Source: Ariolimax columbianus
Taxonomy: Eukaryota > Mollusca > Gastropoda > Stylommatophora > Arionidae
Reading direction: 5' to 3'
NCBI GenBank assembly: GCA_036924085.1
Contig: JAVGWX010000002.1
Coordinates: 89,754,441 to 89,818,440 of the forward strand
DNA: 64,000 nucleotides
In this document: piece by piece, positions 32,401 to 43,089 of the stretch
Numbering within the stretch: the first letter of the stretch is position 1
Layout of the letters: each line of letters opens with the position of its first letter
Made by a program: the position numbers and the translations under genes
The notes under the pieces: generated by a model
Seen by the model: the letters and a program-made list of their open reading frames with translations, nothing else
Told to the model about the DNA's origin: nothing
Databases searched by the model: none

Positions 32401-34080
32401 TTGTCCTTCTTCCGTTGTATCCTCTTTCTCTTCCTCCCCATCATCGTACTCCTCTTCCTCTTCCTTCTCCTTTGCATAGTTTCTGTTCTCTCCTTGATCC
32501 GGTCTCTTTCTTTTTCTCGATCTGGTCTATTCACTCTGCTTGATCCCGTCTTTTTTTCTTTTCATCTCTATCATCTCTCATTTCTCGTCTGTTTCTTCTC
32601 TTCTTTCTCCTCTGTCGTTTCTTCCTTCTACTCTTTCTCGTCTCTTCCTTTTCCCTTTTCTCGTCTCTTTCGTCTCCCCTGTCTCGTCTATTCCTTGTCC
32701 CCTGTCTCGTCTCTTCCATCTCCCCTGTCTCGTCTCTTTCTTCTCCCTTATCTCGTCTCTTCCTTCTCCCCCGTCTCGTCTCTTTCTTCTCCCCTGTCTG
32801 TCTCTTTCTTCTCCCCCGTCTCGTCTCTTCCATCTCCCCTGTCTCGTCTCTTTCTTCTCCCATATGTCGTCTCTTTCTTCTCCCCTGTCTCGTCTCTTTC
32901 TTCTCCCCCGCCTCGTCTCTTCCATCTCCCTTGTCTCTTCTCTTTCTTCTCCCCCGTCTCGTCTCTTCCATCTCCCTTGTCTCGTCTTTTCCTTCTCTCC
33001 TGTCTCGTCTCTTCCCTCCCCTGCCTCGTCTCTTTCTTCTCCCCTGTCTCGTCTCTTCCATCTCCCTTGTCTCGTCTCTTTCTTTTCTCCTGTCTCGTCT
33101 CCTTCTTCTCACTTGTATCGCCTAATTCTTCTCCCCTGTCTCATCTCTTCATTCTCCCCTGTCTCGTCTCTTCTATCTCCCTTGTCTCGTCTCTCCCTTC
33201 TCCCCCGTCTCGTCTCTTCCTTCTCCCCTGTCTCTTCTCTTCCTTCTCCCCTGTCTCTTCTTTTCCTTTTTCTTTGTCCCGTCTCTTTATTTTCCCCTGT
33301 CCCTTTTCTTCCTTCTCCACTTTCTCGTCTCTTCCTTCTCCCCTATTTCATCTCTTCATTCTCCCTTGTCTCGTCTCTTCCTTCTACCTTGTCTCGTCTC
33401 TTCCTTCTCCACTTTCTCATCTCTTCTATCTCCCTTGTCTCGTCTCTCCCTTGTCTCGTCTCTTTCTTCTCCCTTGTCTCGTCTCTTCCTTTTCCCTCTT
33501 CTCATCTCTTCCATCTCCCCTGTCCCTTCTCTTCATTCTCCACTTTCTTGTCTCTTCCTTCTCCCCAGTTTCATCTCTTCCTTCTCCCTTGTCTCGTCTC
33601 TTTCTTATCCCCTTTCTCGTCTCTTTCGTCTCCCCCGTCTCGTCTATTTCTTGTCCCCTGTCTCATCTCTTCCATCACCCCTCTCTCGTCTCTTTCTTCT
33701 CCCTTATCTCGTCTCTTCCTGTTCCACTTTCTCGTCTCACCTATCTCCCTTGTCTCGTCTCTCCCTTGTCTCGTCTCTTCTATCTCCCTTGTCTCGTCTC
33801 TTCCTTCTCCCTCTTCTCGTCTCTTCCTATTTCCCTGTCCCTTCTCTTCCTTCTTCCCTGTTTCATTTCGTCCTTCTCCCTTGTCTCGTCTCTTTCTTCT
33901 CCTCTTTCTCGTCTCGTCATTCTCCCCTGTCTTGTCTCGTCATTCTCCCTGGTCTCGTCTGTTCCTTCTCCCTTGTCTCTTCTCTTCCTTCTCCCTTGTC
34001 TCGTCTCTTTTATCTCCCTTGTCTCGTCTCTTCCTTCTCCCTCGTCTCGTCTCTTCCTTCTCCTCTGTTTCGTTTCGCCA
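32400..34080. repeat. Polypyrimidine 23-bp minisatellite, about 1.5 kb
   Basis: Degenerate units of about 23 bp, TCTCGTCTCTTCCTTCTCCC plus CTG, from about 32,600, with a CT-rich lead-in. Plus strand is nearly all pyrimidine. Frames of 626, 528 and 257 codons on plus and about 193 on minus are open at once, which is what a stop-free repeat gives. Candidate for triplex DNA and polymerase stalling. Confidence 0.93.
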
Positions 34081-34227
34081 TCCCATCCGCTCTCCCCCGA
34101 CGTGTGACCAACCTTTGGAACGATAGAACCATCCATTAATCTGTCTGACTGAAAATATGCGCCTCAAACAATGTAAAATAGAACTCCTCCCGATATTAAT
34201 AACATCAACAAATCCATTTATCAGATG

Positions 34228-34640
34228 TCAACCTCTAATGGAGCGGAAGTCGTGCTCCAGTGGATAGCTGGCCTTGCCGGGTACCAGGAAATGAGCAGGC
34301 TGATGAGCTGGCTATAAGCGGAGCAACACTACCACATCCACTACCTATTGCCACACAGGGCATCCCAGACAGGGCAAATATAATTTCGATAACAAGCAGA
34401 GCCAGGTCCAGGGACCCAGCAATAAACTGAAACGAAGAGGCCAGAGTTTGATCTTCACGCAGAGAATAGGACATGCCTCTTTCTACGAACATCTAAATAG
34501 AATAGGCCAACGTGGTGAACCAAGTTGTAGATTATGTCACTACCAAAATGAATCAGTCGAGCACCGTCTGACCATGTGTCCAGGGCTAACCGACCTGAGA
34601 CACCGGCTGCACCGACCTGAGACACCGACTGCTTCAACTG
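34228..34640 (+). pseudogene. LINE RNase H relic, distinct family
   Basis: Plus strand reads AEVVLQWI, then with a one-base shift GVPGNEQADELAISGATLP (last catalytic Asp present) and GIPDRANIISITSRARSR. A stop follows, then RIGHASFYEHLNRIGQRGEP and CRLCHYQNESVEHRLTMCP, a Cys/His knuckle. The knuckle spacing differs from that of the CDCGAPK family. The N-terminal RNase H motifs are missing. It runs directly into the ACACACCATACACATCACC repeat. Confidence 0.82.
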
Positions 34641-34654
34641 CATCCCAACATTAC

Positions 34655-34852
34655 AGAACACACCATACACATCATCACCACAACACACCATACACATCAC
34701 CACAACACACCACACACATCACCACAACACACCACACACATCACCCCAACACACCATACACATCACCACACATCACCACAATACACCATACACATCACCA
34801 CAACACACCATACACATCACCACAACACACCATAAACATCACCACAACAACT
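34655..34852. repeat. ACACACCATACACATCACCA short tandem repeat
   Basis: About nine units of 20-24 bp, directly after the RNase H relic. Confidence 0.88.
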
Positions 34853-35009
34853 GAAGACGGAATGTGCTTTTGTCCGGGAGGCATTGGGCCGCCAAGAGCT
34901 ACCAGCTAACAACTAAAGGTGTTATATTCTCATCCCCGTCACTGATATGTCTGTCTTTGTGTATCTCTCTCTGTCTTCTTCTCTTCTTTTCTTATTTGTG
35001 TATATTATA

Positions 35010-36420
35010 CTACCTTTATGCGTCCGAGGTGCGTTAAACCGACTTTTGGGCCGACAAAACACAATTTAGTTTGAAACACTAATCCCTTTCCAAGTACTCT
35101 GTTTGGGACTTCACACACTTCTCCCAGCTGCCACACCTTTGTTGGAAGCATTTCAGGAAGGCCTCTTTGGGAATGCAGTAGAGCCTGATCATCGCATTCC
35201 ACATACTGTCTTATCGTGACTCAAATCGGGTTCCTTTAAGCGACACATTCAGCCTAAGGAACAGCCAATCATTGCAAGAAGTTATGTCGGGGGAGTCAGA
35301 CGAACCAGAGGAATGTTGTTTGGCTGAATCAGATGCGAAGAATGGGCAGCTGCGTTGTCATGATGAGGCTGCCAACTTTCCGTTGTCCACAGGGCCGGTC
35401 AATTGCGTCGAACAGCATCACGAAGGCGACGGATGACCTCCATACAGTACGCCTTGGTAATGTTTTGATCTTGTGGTACGCACTCGTGATCACAACCCCA
35501 CCGGAATAAAACATGATTTGGACATTATTGCGCACCTGCCTCGCTTTGTTCGGCTTCAGAGGCTGATGAATGTCCCCACTGTGACGACTGCAGTTTTCGT
35601 GTCGTAACCACAAACCCACGACTTATCACCGGTGATCACAGTGTTCAGGAAATCGGCTCTTCGTTTGTGCAGTCCAGAATGTCCTGAGAGACTTCCAGAA
35701 TGAGTTGTTTCTGCTCTGTTGTTTGCAGCTTCGGCACTCATATTGTGGACACTCTCCGCAAAGCCAAATCCTCGCTCAAAATGAAATGTTCCGATCCAAC
35801 GCTGAACTCCACCTCATCCGCTAGTTCTGGGATGGTGGCATGACGGTTCTGTAAGACCAAAGTCCTTACTTGGTTAGTATTGTTGTTGTTTAATGCCCCC
35901 AACGAGTAAGTTTACCTTTTTGTGCGCTCTGAAAAGGACGTTAAGTGGCGGGTTGTAGTAGCTTTCCTCACATCTCGAGCATGCTGATGAAGGTGGACCG
36001 TGGTCCTCCAGGCGGCTGTGCTATCTTGGCTTCATCTGCGTGGCGCTCACTAGTACGGGGATCATATCGATCCACATCTCGTCATCCAGGCTGCCTTGAA
36101 AACAACCTGTTTCCTGGAAACGCTACAGTGGAAGAGATATTGGAGTCTTTGTCAGTGTATTGACACTGACGCGAATTCATAGTCAGTATTTTTGTGCCTG
36201 ACTGGACTAGCGTCTCAGTTCCCCGTCCTTGCTTGGTCAATGGTCAAATCTTCATCAATGTGGCTTGGAGTGGGCCTACCGGAACGGGATCCATTCTCCA
36301 CCGATTTGCGGCCATCTTTGAAACGATTGTGCCACTCCTCAGCGTGCAAGTGATGTGTTGGACATTTCTCGCAGACTGTGCTCTAGTCCATTATAGTCGT
36401 GTCTAAATTACACAGTCACA
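35010..36420 (-). pseudogene. mariner-like transposase relic interrupted by family B
   Basis: Minus-strand Tc1/mariner-superfamily transposase in pieces. N-terminal side (36,360-36,230): EEWHNRFKDGRKSVENGSRS and GRPTPSHIDEDLT, the helix-turn-helix/linker region. After an inserted repeat (35,873-36,133): RTLVLQNRHATIPELADEV, VPKL-x-TTEQKQ, then DFLNTVITGDKSWVCGYD (first catalytic Asp), KKARQVRNNVQIMF, RRLRDAVRRN-like text, HHDNAAAH (second Asp) and SCNDWLFLRLN where CDFFLF-like residues are expected. The C-terminal part continues to about 35,020. Several frameshifts and stops. Terminal inverted repeats not located. Confidence 0.82.
35873..36133 (-). repeat. Dispersed repeat family B, copy nested in mariner relic
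   Basis: Starts TTGTTGTTGTTTAATGCCCC, then GAAAAGGACGTTAAGTGG, CGGGTTGTAGTAGCTTTCC and GGACCGTGGTCC, ending CCTGTTTCCTGGAAACGC. Transposase homology stops on one side and resumes on the other. The most complete B copy here (about 260 bp). Confidence 0.85.
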
Positions 36421-36755
36421 TGAAAACCGACGCTGTATGCAGCTAGGACGAAAGGCGCCAATCTCAAAGTTCAGCCGTGAGAACTAAACCACAAAAATAA
36501 GACACACGTCTAAGGGTAGTGTTAATTCATATAGCCGATGTCCAAGGCCAGGATAACGGAAAACACAAAAAAAACAAACAAACTAACGAATTAACAAGTC
36601 CAAGTAGATAACAAATACACATTTCCGTGAACACGAACGTAAGGCATCGACTAGTGTGAATTGTGTGAATTCCAGGACAACCAGTGGCCTAGAGGCATCA
36701 AAAATGAACTAAAACACCAAAGCAATGTAAGCCCACAGCCGGTAGGCGCCATTTA
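36421..36755. other. No recognisable feature
   Basis: A-rich flank beyond the mariner N-terminus; no motif seen. Confidence 0.4.
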
Positions 36756-37006
36756 TGGATGCCCATATATCTGTCTTCGTGTATATTTGTTGCCTATCAT
36801 TGTGTCTGACTGTCTGCCTGCCTATCTATCTGTCACTCTGCTCGCCCGCCATCTTTAATGTATGTCTGACTGACCGTCTATGTAAATGTATGTCTGTTTG
36901 CCCACAAATCTATCTGTGCGTTTGTCTGCACGTCTGTCTGTCTGTCTCTCTGCCCATCTGTCACTCTGCCTTCCCGCCTACTTTTATGCATGTTTGTCCT
37001 GCCAAC

Positions 37007-37042
<36 letters not shown>

Positions 37043-37180
37043 CTGTCCGCCCTTTTAATTGGCTGCCGGTTCGGTTATCTGTCTACCGACCTGATTTCAT
37101 GTTGTCCTATATGTCTATCTGCCCTACATCTATGTGATTATCTGTCTCCATGTCTACATTTATCCTCATCTACCTACCAA
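36756..37180. repeat. TCTG-rich low-complexity tract with (TA)n core
   Basis: Degenerate GTCTGTCTGCC/TATCTGTC repeats, with (TA)n at about 37,005-37,040. Confidence 0.75.
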
Positions 37181-37869
37181 CATTCCTATCAACTAGACAG
37201 TAAGTTGTATATCACCACAAACAAGATAACTCTATGTGTGCCCTCTTGGCCTTCAACCTTCCCCCACAAATGTCTGAGACTGGAAAACCCATCCTTGACT
37301 GTTTTTCTGGCACCGCTTAGGTCCATGCCACGAATATCTGAAGGCTGGCATTAAGAGTTCTACACTATTTTATGAATAACCCGTTGAGATTTGCATACAC
37401 ACAACCAGATTCCGGTAAAAAACGGAACGCGTTAAATATGATATCCTCGCATTGAATGATTATTTCCGAGTGGCGTTCAAGGTGGTAATAATAGAGCCAC
37501 TGTAACCGTTAAAAAATGTCGGAATAGGCAACTAACGAATGTTGTGCCTATGACTAGCAAAACACCAAGATGTAGTGATATTTGAGGCTCCTCAGTGAGC
37601 ACATCAGTTTGGATATTACAGCGACCATCTTCAGCTAGTTGGCCAGGCTCCTGGACCACGCCCTGTTTCCAGGGAGCCCGATGTGGGCATCAGGATCGAC
37701 ATGTTTCACCTCACCTCGGTATTACACTTCGCTTTCAAACGTTATCGTGTGAAGCAAGTGCTTTTGAATCTTCCACTGTAACTATTCGGATACAGGCTTC
37801 CTTCAAGGGCTTGTGGAATGGTACTACTATTCCCACATGAGGCATCACAGATACAGAATAAGAAGACAT
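37181..37869. other. No recognisable feature
   Basis: Mixed-composition sequence. No coding motif, RNA or shared repeat recognised. Confidence 0.4.
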
Positions 37870-38535
37870 TTGATAGGGAATATATTTTGCTTCACTGCTT
37901 TATTTTGCTTTATTTTGATCCATTGTTTCATTTTCTTCTATTTTGCTTCAGTGCTTAGTTTCGCTTCGTTATGTCTCATTTAATTTGCTTCATAGCTTGA
38001 TTTTGCTTCGCTACCGATTTTCGCTTCTCTTCATTCTGATTTTTTGCTTCTGTTTGCATCATTGTTGCTTTTTTATTCATTGCTTCCTTTCTTCTCTGCT
38101 TCATTTGCTTGACTGTTTCATTTTGCTTCATTGTTTCACTGTGTGTCATTGCTCCATTGTATCTCATTATTGTTTGTTTTTTCGTCACAGCTTCACTTTG
38201 TTTGAAAGCATTTTTTCATTTACTGATTCTTTTTTCTTGACTGCTGCATTTTCTTTTATTGCCTGCTTTGTGACATTGCTTCATTCTGCTTGACTTCTCA
38301 ATTGGCTTGATTGCTGCTTTTGGTTCAGTTCTCTATTTTGCTTCATTTCTTCAATTTGCGTCATCACTTTCCTGTGCTTCATTACATAATTCAAATTCAC
38401 ATTGCTTCATTTCGAGTCGCTGCTTAATTTACTTCACTGCTTAATTTGCTTCGCTTCTTCATTTTGCTCCAATTGGCTTCATTTTGTTTCATTGGCTGTT
38501 GTTCTTGTTTCTGACTCATCTTCTTGTCATTTTTG
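37870..38535. repeat. Degenerate TTTTGCTTCATTG array, left part
   Basis: Loose 12-20-bp units built on GCTTCATTTTGCTTCATTG. The same array resumes at 39,525 after about 1 kb of inserted elements. Confidence 0.85.
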
Positions 38536-38539
38536 TTCT

Positions 38540-39310
38540 TTATTTTCTTTTTCTTTTTCTTCTTCAATCAACTGATCCTGGTTATTTACCCCGGGAGGTT
38601 CACGAATAAGACGAATGCGTGTTTTAGTTATTCGCCGATACTCCACAGATTTTCGAGCATGTTCGTTTTCCTGAGCCAGACTGTCTCCTGCTGGCTTGCA
38701 TAAGTGGGGCAGTCCTGCATGGTGGGTTATTGTGTCTGCTTGGGTGCTCCGCAGTCGCAGATGGCGACCCATTCTGTAGAGGTGGGCATTGGGTCTGCGA
38801 TATCTCGTTCTGCGAATGGAGATCTTTGTTTGTCCATATCTGCTAAGATTGCCTTGGTATTCATTTTTTGGCTTTTATTTTTTGTGCTGGTCTCTCAATT
38901 CCGTCTTCAGGCATTGTTTTATTAGTGCCTTTGCTTCGTTATAGCTATGTGAATGGCGAGTCTACGTGTTGCCCCTTCCGGCTTTTGCGATCACATCTGC
39001 CTTCTATTTTTCAGGGATCCCACAGTGGGCAAGAATCCATTGTAGGACAATGCTGTTCTTGGGACAGTAACCTAATGTTTTATTTTATTTCGTGTGAGAG
39101 TATCTTATTTGGGGTTTGATATGGACTGGAGTACGCTCCTGGAGCCTGTTATAAGGATTGTTTTCCTTGTAGTTATGTTTTGGATGATGAGATCCTCGAC
39201 TGCTGCATGTACAACTGTTTCTTCAGCTTTGATACTGGTGCAGGTCTCTCCTGCTGGTAAGGATTGATTTTCTATGTCGTCGTTGAAGTTTACAATGCCG
39301 ATTCCACCTT
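38540..39310 (-). pseudogene. LINE RNase H relic inserted in the TTTTGCTTCATTG array
   Basis: Minus strand from 39,300: GIGIVNFNDDIENQSLPAGE, ILITGSRSVLQSISNPK, then frameshifted QWI-x-AHCGIP-like text, AKAGRGNT-like text, and near the end CDCGAPKQTQ, DCPTYASQQETVWL, VNLPG. The same family as 1-408 and 50.95-51.85 kb. The GAAGAAGAAAAAG tail is at 38,545-38,565. N-terminal catalytic Asp missing, many stops. Confidence 0.78.
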
Positions 39311-39334
39311 CTCCTTTTTATTCGCTTTTCGCGG

Positions 39335-39512
39335 ACAATGTATCTGTGTACGCTGCCGAAGACGAATGTGTCGGCCCAAACGGTGCAAATATCGCAGCCA
39401 AGATGTAAACTAGCGACACAACGCATTCCGTTCTCTGACTACATCCTGCTACTTGCAAATCCCTGTTCAGGGCTAGGTAGCCGGAGATTGAGAACGACCG
39501 GAGAATAAGAAA
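39335..39512 (+). repeat. Dispersed repeat family A, 3' half, plus orientation
   Basis: GATG-like start, then TGTGTCGGCC, GGTGCAAATATCGCAG, ACAACGCATTCCGTTCTC and GGAGATTGAGAACGACCGG, ending in an A-rich GAATAAGAAAAAG tail. It lies head-to-head with the RNase H relic. Confidence 0.78.
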
Positions 39513-39524
39513 AAGATCTGTGCA

Positions 39525-39912
39525 CACAGCTTCACTGTATCACTTTGCCACATTGTATCATTTTGCTGCAGTTTAATTTTGTCTCATTGCTTCATTTTGC
39601 TCCATAGTTTAGTTTTGTCTCATTGCTTCATTCTGCTGCTGTTTCATTTTGTCTTATTGCTTCATTTTGCTACATAGTTTAGTTTTGTCTCAGTGCTTCA
39701 TTCTGCTGCAGTTTAATTTTGCTTCTATGCTAATTTTTGGCTCACTGATTCATTTTGCATTACTGATTCATATTACCTCATTGCTTTATTTTGTTTCACT
39801 GCTTCATATTGCAAGATTGTTTCATTCTGCTTCACTGATTCATTCTGCTTCACTGATTCAATTTGCTTCCTTGTTTCAATTTGCGTCATTGCTCTGATTT
39901 ATTTTATTACTG
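39525..39912. repeat. Degenerate TTTTGCTTCATTG array, right part
   Basis: Continuation of the array left of 38,535; units such as TTTTGTCTCATTGCTTCA. Confidence 0.85.
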
Positions 39913-39914
39913 GC

Positions 39915-41497
39915 GTGACTTAACTTAACTTAACGTCTTTATACTGGTTTAGAAGACCCTGTAGAGTCTGTATACAACCAGTTACATTTACATCACCTTG
40001 CTCTAAAATCTATGCGCATCCAGTTTATTCTTAAACGCATTAACTGTCCCTGCCTCCACCACCTCCCCTGGCAATGCATTCCAAGCAGACACCACTCTCT
40101 GACTAAAAAAATATTTCCTAATATCTAACCTGGACCTCTCTTTAATCAGCTTGTAGCTATGCCCTCGTGTTATTGTAGGTGGCTGTATTTTAAAAAACTT
40201 GTTATAGTCTAATTTATCGATTCCTCTGATCATCTTATAAACCTGTATTAAGTCACCACGAATTCTTCTCTCTTCGAGACACTGTAGGCCCGTTTTTCTG
40301 AGTCGTTCCTCATAACTGTAATTCTGGAATCCAACTATCATCTTTGTCGCTCTTTTTTGTATTCTTTCTAGCATGTTTATGTCCCCTCTATGATAAGGAC
40401 TCCACACCTGTACACAGTACTCCAATCTAGGTCTAACTAAAGCTTTATACAGTTTGACGATCACTTCCTTGCTCCTATGTTTAATATTTCTTTTTATCAT
40501 ACCTAACATTGCATTTGCCTTTTTCACTGCTACCTTAACTTGCTCACTCACCTTTCCTGTATGATCTATTATAACCCCTAGGTCCCTTTCCTTATCTATC
40601 TTTCTAATATTGTTTTCTCCCATTCTGTATTTATGTTCCATATTGGATCTACCCATGTGGATGACTGTACATTTATCTACATTAAACTCCATTTGCCAGC
40701 TTACAGACCATTCTCGAATTTTATCTAAATCCGACATCAATATATCCACTTCCGCTTTAGATGAGACACTACTGCATAGTTTTGTGTCATCAGCAAATTT
40801 TGCAATCATGGATCTCATATCAATGTCCAAATCATTTATATATATCAAGAACAAAATTGGTCCCAAAACCGAGCCCTGTGGCACACCACTATTCACTTCA
40901 CTCCACTCAGAGTACTCCTTATTTATGCCCACCCTCTGCCTTCTTCCTGTTAACCAATTTTCAATCCATTTGGCAACTTCGCCACCTATTCCATGTGATT
41001 TTAACTTTCGAAATAATCTTTGATGAGGTACTCTATCAAAGGCCTTTGCAAAGTCTAGATAAATAACATCCACTGGCTCCCCTTTATCTATGATTTTAGT
41101 AACCTCCTCCATGAATTCTAATAGATTTGTTAAGCATGATCTCCCTCTAGTAAACCCATGCTGACTATTTCTAATTAGATTAAATTTTTCTAAATGCATT
41201 ACAATGTTTTCTTTGATTATTGACTCTAACAATTTACAGACTATGCTCGCTAAACTCACCGGTCTATAATTTGCCGGATCTGATTTTTTGCCTTTTTTGA
41301 ATAAGGGGATCACTCCTGCATCTTTCCAATCCCGTGGAACAATCCCTTTTGTAAGTGATTGAGAACATAATATAGCCAATGGTTTTGCTAGTTGGTTTCT
41401 AATTTCATACAGCAATTTTGGGTGAATACCATCTTGACCTGGACATTTATTCACTTTCAACCCCTCCAATTTTTTAAAACCATTTCCTCTGTAACGT
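39915..41497 (-). mobile_element. 5'-truncated CR1-like LINE, well preserved
   Basis: Minus-strand element from about 41,497 (TTACAGAGGAAATGG, shared with the 24-kb copy) to a TTAAGTTAAGTTAAG tail at about 39,920-39,935. The short 3' UTR contains AGACTCTACAGGGTCT, a 6-bp hairpin with a TACA loop, just before the tail. This is the usual place for an RT-recognised 3' structure in this group. Endonuclease and 5' parts are absent. I saw no clear target duplication. Confidence 0.9.
40003..41469 (-). CDS. CR1-like LINE reverse transcriptase (partial ORF2, no internal stop)
   Basis: 488 codons without interruption. It covers the whole reverse transcriptase from its start: EGLKVNKCPGQDGIHPKLL, YRPVSLASIVCKLLE, QHGFTRGRSCLTNLLEF, motif A DVIYLDFAKAFDRVPHQRL (catalytic Asp), motif B GVPQGSVLGPILF, motif C IAKFADDTKLC (both Asp), thumb text LGVIIDHTGKVSEQ, then LVRPRLEYCVQVWSPYHRGD, IQKRATKMIVGF and RLDIRKYFFSQRVV...W, ending NAFKNKLDAHRF. 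No RNase H, as expected for CR1. The first Met is internal to the family's ORF, so this is a 5'-truncated coding fragment, not a complete gene. All palm catalytic residues are present; the insertion looks recent. It could not move on its own without endonuclease and promoter. Confidence 0.92.
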   Translation of the reverse strand: MEGLKVNKCPGQDGIHPKLLYEIRNQLAKPLAILCSQSLTKGIVPRDWKDAGVIPLFKKGKKSDPANYRPVSLASIVCKLLESIIKENIVMHLEKFNLIRNSQHGFTRGRSCLTNLLEFMEEVTKIIDKGEPVDVIYLDFAKAFDRVPHQRLFRKLKSHGIGGEVAKWIENWLTGRRQRVGINKEYSEWSEVNSGVPQGSVLGPILFLIYINDLDIDMRSMIAKFADDTKLCSSVSSKAEVDILMSDLDKIREWSVSWQMEFNVDKCTVIHMGRSNMEHKYRMGENNIRKIDKERDLGVIIDHTGKVSEQVKVAVKKANAMLGMIKRNIKHRSKEVIVKLYKALVRPRLEYCVQVWSPYHRGDINMLERIQKRATKMIVGFQNYSYEERLRKTGLQCLEERRIRGDLIQVYKMIRGIDKLDYNKFFKIQPPTITRGHSYKLIKERSRLDIRKYFFSQRVVSAWNALPGEVVEAGTVNAFKNKLDAHRF

Positions 41498-41574
41498 AGT
41501 AGTATATTTAATTTCTATCTAGAAAACATAGCTGCTACAACATGTCCTCAACCGAATTCTGTTTTGGGTGAAAA

Positions 41575-41628
41575 ACAGCTTATTAATTATCATAAAATAA
41601 ATCAAGACTTTGTTAGCTCCCTGTAGAG

Positions 41629-41659
<31 letters not shown>

Positions 41660-41850
41660 CAAAATGACGCCAAGTCATCAAACATTGGCCTGCCAATATC
41701 TATTTCAGCTGTTGTGGATTAAAGTTTGTACATAATTGGATAGCCAGCTCCATGTCAAGCCCTGCTTAGTCGCCTTTTTTCCGGCATGCTTGGAGGGTAA
41801 CAGTGTTACTATTTTCTGCATCGCTTTCTGCCATGGTAACACTCTGGAAA
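41575..41850 (-). repeat. Dispersed repeat family C, copy 1, with (TA)n
   Basis: Shares TTAGCTCCCTGT, GGATAGCCAGC, GCTCCATGTC and a GGCATG...GTAACA block with 60,585-60,800. Contains (TA)n at about 41,625-41,655. The GCTCC-CTGT-AGAGT segment resembles the CR1 3' hairpin, so this may be the 3' end of a related LINE. Confidence 0.6.
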
Positions 41851-43089
41851 AAATACAGTCTAAAATATTAAAGCAATAAACAGTTTCAAATAAAAGCGGA
41901 TAGCTACTCATTTTTGATTAATATAAAAAGAAAAGATAACTCTTAGGAAAGGAAGACACATGTCAACTTCCAGCCCCCTAGAAAATCAAACATCACAAAT
42001 TCCACACTATTTGTCCCTTCGGGTCACAAGTAATCTCATTTGGTTGTTCCCGGTCCATCCTGGCCCAATGGTCCCCGATCGTTTGTTAGTTGGTAATTCA
42101 TCAGGCAAGGACCCTTACCAGCAAGGTCTTTTCGTTGCGCCAGACGGAAGGCCAAGAGGTCAAACAGAAGGTTTCTGATGCGACGAAAATAGAAATAATG
42201 TAGACAAATCTATAAATTGTGTTAAGTCTTAAGTTGGAGCTGTTTTGTGTTGTTGCGGGAGCAATTATGTCTTGACTGGTTTGCCGGGTAGCGCTGCTGG
42301 CTATCAGATGTGGGCGATGTAAGGGTTCTGTGCTTCCTAGATCCAATCTTTAATCACTCCATGTTTGTCCTGGAATACACATACTTTTAAAAATGCCTCC
42401 TAGGGCTTATAGTCTTTACTGAATCTGTCTTTCTAGTATATCTTTCTGGCGTTCGTCCTAAAAAGGACATTGTGATGTTGTGTTGCAGATTTTAGCGAGG
42501 CTCTACGATCCGCGCCTTTCGGTTTAACGCATCCGGCTTCAGATATGTTCGATTCAGGTTTGCCTTCCTTTAGTGACATTTGTTCCCTTAGCTATACTAC
42601 AATAGTGCAGTCTGTTTGCAGAGCCGTCACGAAGAGGCTGACTAAGGGCTTGGTCCGCTTTGATTCGCTGACTCTGACGCAAATAAGCCAACTATATATT
42701 GCATCATCTTCATCCGTTGTCTATACAGTAAGTTGTTGGTGACACTCTTGACACCCCACCTTCCAACTATTAGTCTTAAGTTGCACCTCCTCCACCAAGG
42801 AAGGGTACACATGTCTTATATATTTTCTTGTAGCTCAAAGTTTCTGCAGGACGGCTTAGCCGACCTCATCCCCTTTGCCCGCCCACTTGCCCCTTTCCAC
42901 ATGCCTGGTGAGTTACTGTGTTACCGATCTGTGCTCTCCTTTCAGACACCAGAAACACATGGATGTACCACATGCGCTCTAGACGAAGCTTAAATCGTGC
43001 ACATCGTCGGTTTGTGTACCATCTATTTGCCTATCCATCAAACACTGTTCTGAGATATAAAGGTCAAGCAAATCCTTCAGCAGACCTAA
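41851..43089. other. Mostly unassigned; weak family A-like segment
   Basis: At 42,490-42,710 the text GCGCCTTTCGGTTTAACGC, CATCCGGCTTCAGA and TCTGACGC follows family A in order but is strongly diverged. It is preceded at about 42,450-42,480 by GGCGTTCGTCCTAAAAAGG, reminiscent of family B. Nothing else recognised. Confidence 0.35.

Noticed and set aside
32227..34107. 626-codon Ser/Pro/Leu-rich frame as a membrane or mucin-like protein
   Set aside because: It is the translation of a polypyrimidine minisatellite. Other frames on both strands are equally open.
34285..34320. Hammerhead-like CTGATGA at 34.29 kb
   Set aside because: It is the GNEQADELA codons of an RNase H and is not followed by a stem and GAAA.
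38540..39512. Twin-priming inversion of one LINE
   Set aside because: The inverted right part is a 3' end with its own tail (family A), not the 5' part of the RNase H element, so two separate insertions fit better.
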